Shown: piece by piece, positions 63,858 to 64,000 of the stretch | How the letters are laid out: every line of letters starts with the position of its first letter | Numbering within the stretch: the stretch's first letter is position 1 | DNA from: Aureobasidium sp. EXF-3400 | Lineage: Eukaryota > Ascomycota > Dothideomycetes > Dothideales > Saccotheciaceae | Reading direction: 5' to 3' | Assembly: GCA_024195585.1 (NCBI GenBank) | Contig: SWBL01000254.1 | Coordinates: 1 to 64,000 of the forward strand | DNA length: 64,000 nt | Translations under genes and position numbers: made by a program | Notes under the pieces: model-generated | Databases searched by the model: none | Seen by the model: the letters and a program-made list of their open reading frames with translations, nothing else | Told to the model about the DNA's origin: nothing

Positions 63858-64000
63858 ATGTTCCGTGCCGGTGCTGCCCGCCAACTACGCGCCCTCAGTG
63901 GCCTTGGAGCCTCGGTTCCTCGTGGCTCGCAATTCTCCTCCAAGCTATGCACGCTTTCGCAAGCAACTCGCCCGCTCGCGATTGGCAAGCCTGTGACGCT
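63858..64000 (+). CDS. Probable mitochondrial protein, 5' end only
   Basis: The frame starts at ATG 63858 and runs off the window after 47 complete codons. It reads MFRAGAARQLRALSGLG and continues with Arg, Ser and Ala but no acidic residue, a typical mitochondrial presequence, followed by RPLAIGKPVT. Too little is present to identify the mature protein. An intron could begin soon after the edge. Confidence 0.7.
   Translation, partial: MFRAGAARQLRALSGLGASVPRGSQFSSKLCTLSQATRPLAIGKPVT

Overview
The window is nuclear DNA of a filamentous ascomycete (Pezizomycotina; a Dothideomycete such as an Aureobasidium-like fungus is my best guess, by impression only). The evidence is short introns of about 46-74 nt with GT..AG ends and CTAAC/CTGAC-like branch sites, intron-poor gene-dense layout on both strands, CT-rich leaders before start codons, and fungal housekeeping genes such as alternative NADH dehydrogenase, DOT1, POT1, a Prm10/ThrE-like protein, a Clr5-like protein and VPS13. 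Exon limits below were worked out by hand from splice signals and reading-frame continuity; no transcript data were available.

Layout. 1-3.6 kb: a secreted GH1 beta-glucosidase (+), with a degenerate tRNA-like stretch downstream. 3.6-8.9 kb: acetoacetyl-CoA synthetase (-) and a von Willebrand A protein with Q/G/Y/P-rich flanks (+), divergent. 8.9-13.3 kb: a C2H2 zinc-finger gene (-) whose frame is broken by one TAG, bracketed by two diverged direct copies (about 400 bp, 4 kb apart) of the 3' end of the VWA gene. 13.6-17.9 kb: SRR1-like gene (+), DUF1264 gene (-), DOT1 H3K79 methyltransferase (+). 18.1-21.5 kb: 2-oxoglutarate/Fe(II) oxygenase and an F-box/LRR-type protein (both -). 22.5-28 kb: type II NADH dehydrogenase (+) facing importin alpha (-). 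28.4-34.8 kb: POT1-like telomere protein (+), nine-exon glyoxalase II (-), conserved membrane protein (+). 35-45.3 kb: disordered coiled-coil protein (-), NAD kinase (+), Prm10/ThrE-family membrane protein (+). 46-52.9 kb: Clr5-like protein (-), GGPP synthase (+), NHP2 (-), DUF1989 protein with a large charged insert (-). 53.4-63 kb: VPS13 (-) as one 9.6 kb exon. 63.9 kb to the end: start of a probable mitochondrial protein (+).

Most of the window is ordinary chromosome core; I see no secondary-metabolite cluster, CRISPR array, intact transposon or complete tRNA. The one place that looks like accessory DNA is 8.8-13.3 kb, where an unrecognised, apparently decaying zinc-finger gene sits between two copies of a neighbour's 3' end. 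Other points worth checking are two possible N-termini for the VWA protein, a GC-AG intron in glyoxalase II, and a possible extra membrane-anchor exon at the end of the DUF1989 gene.
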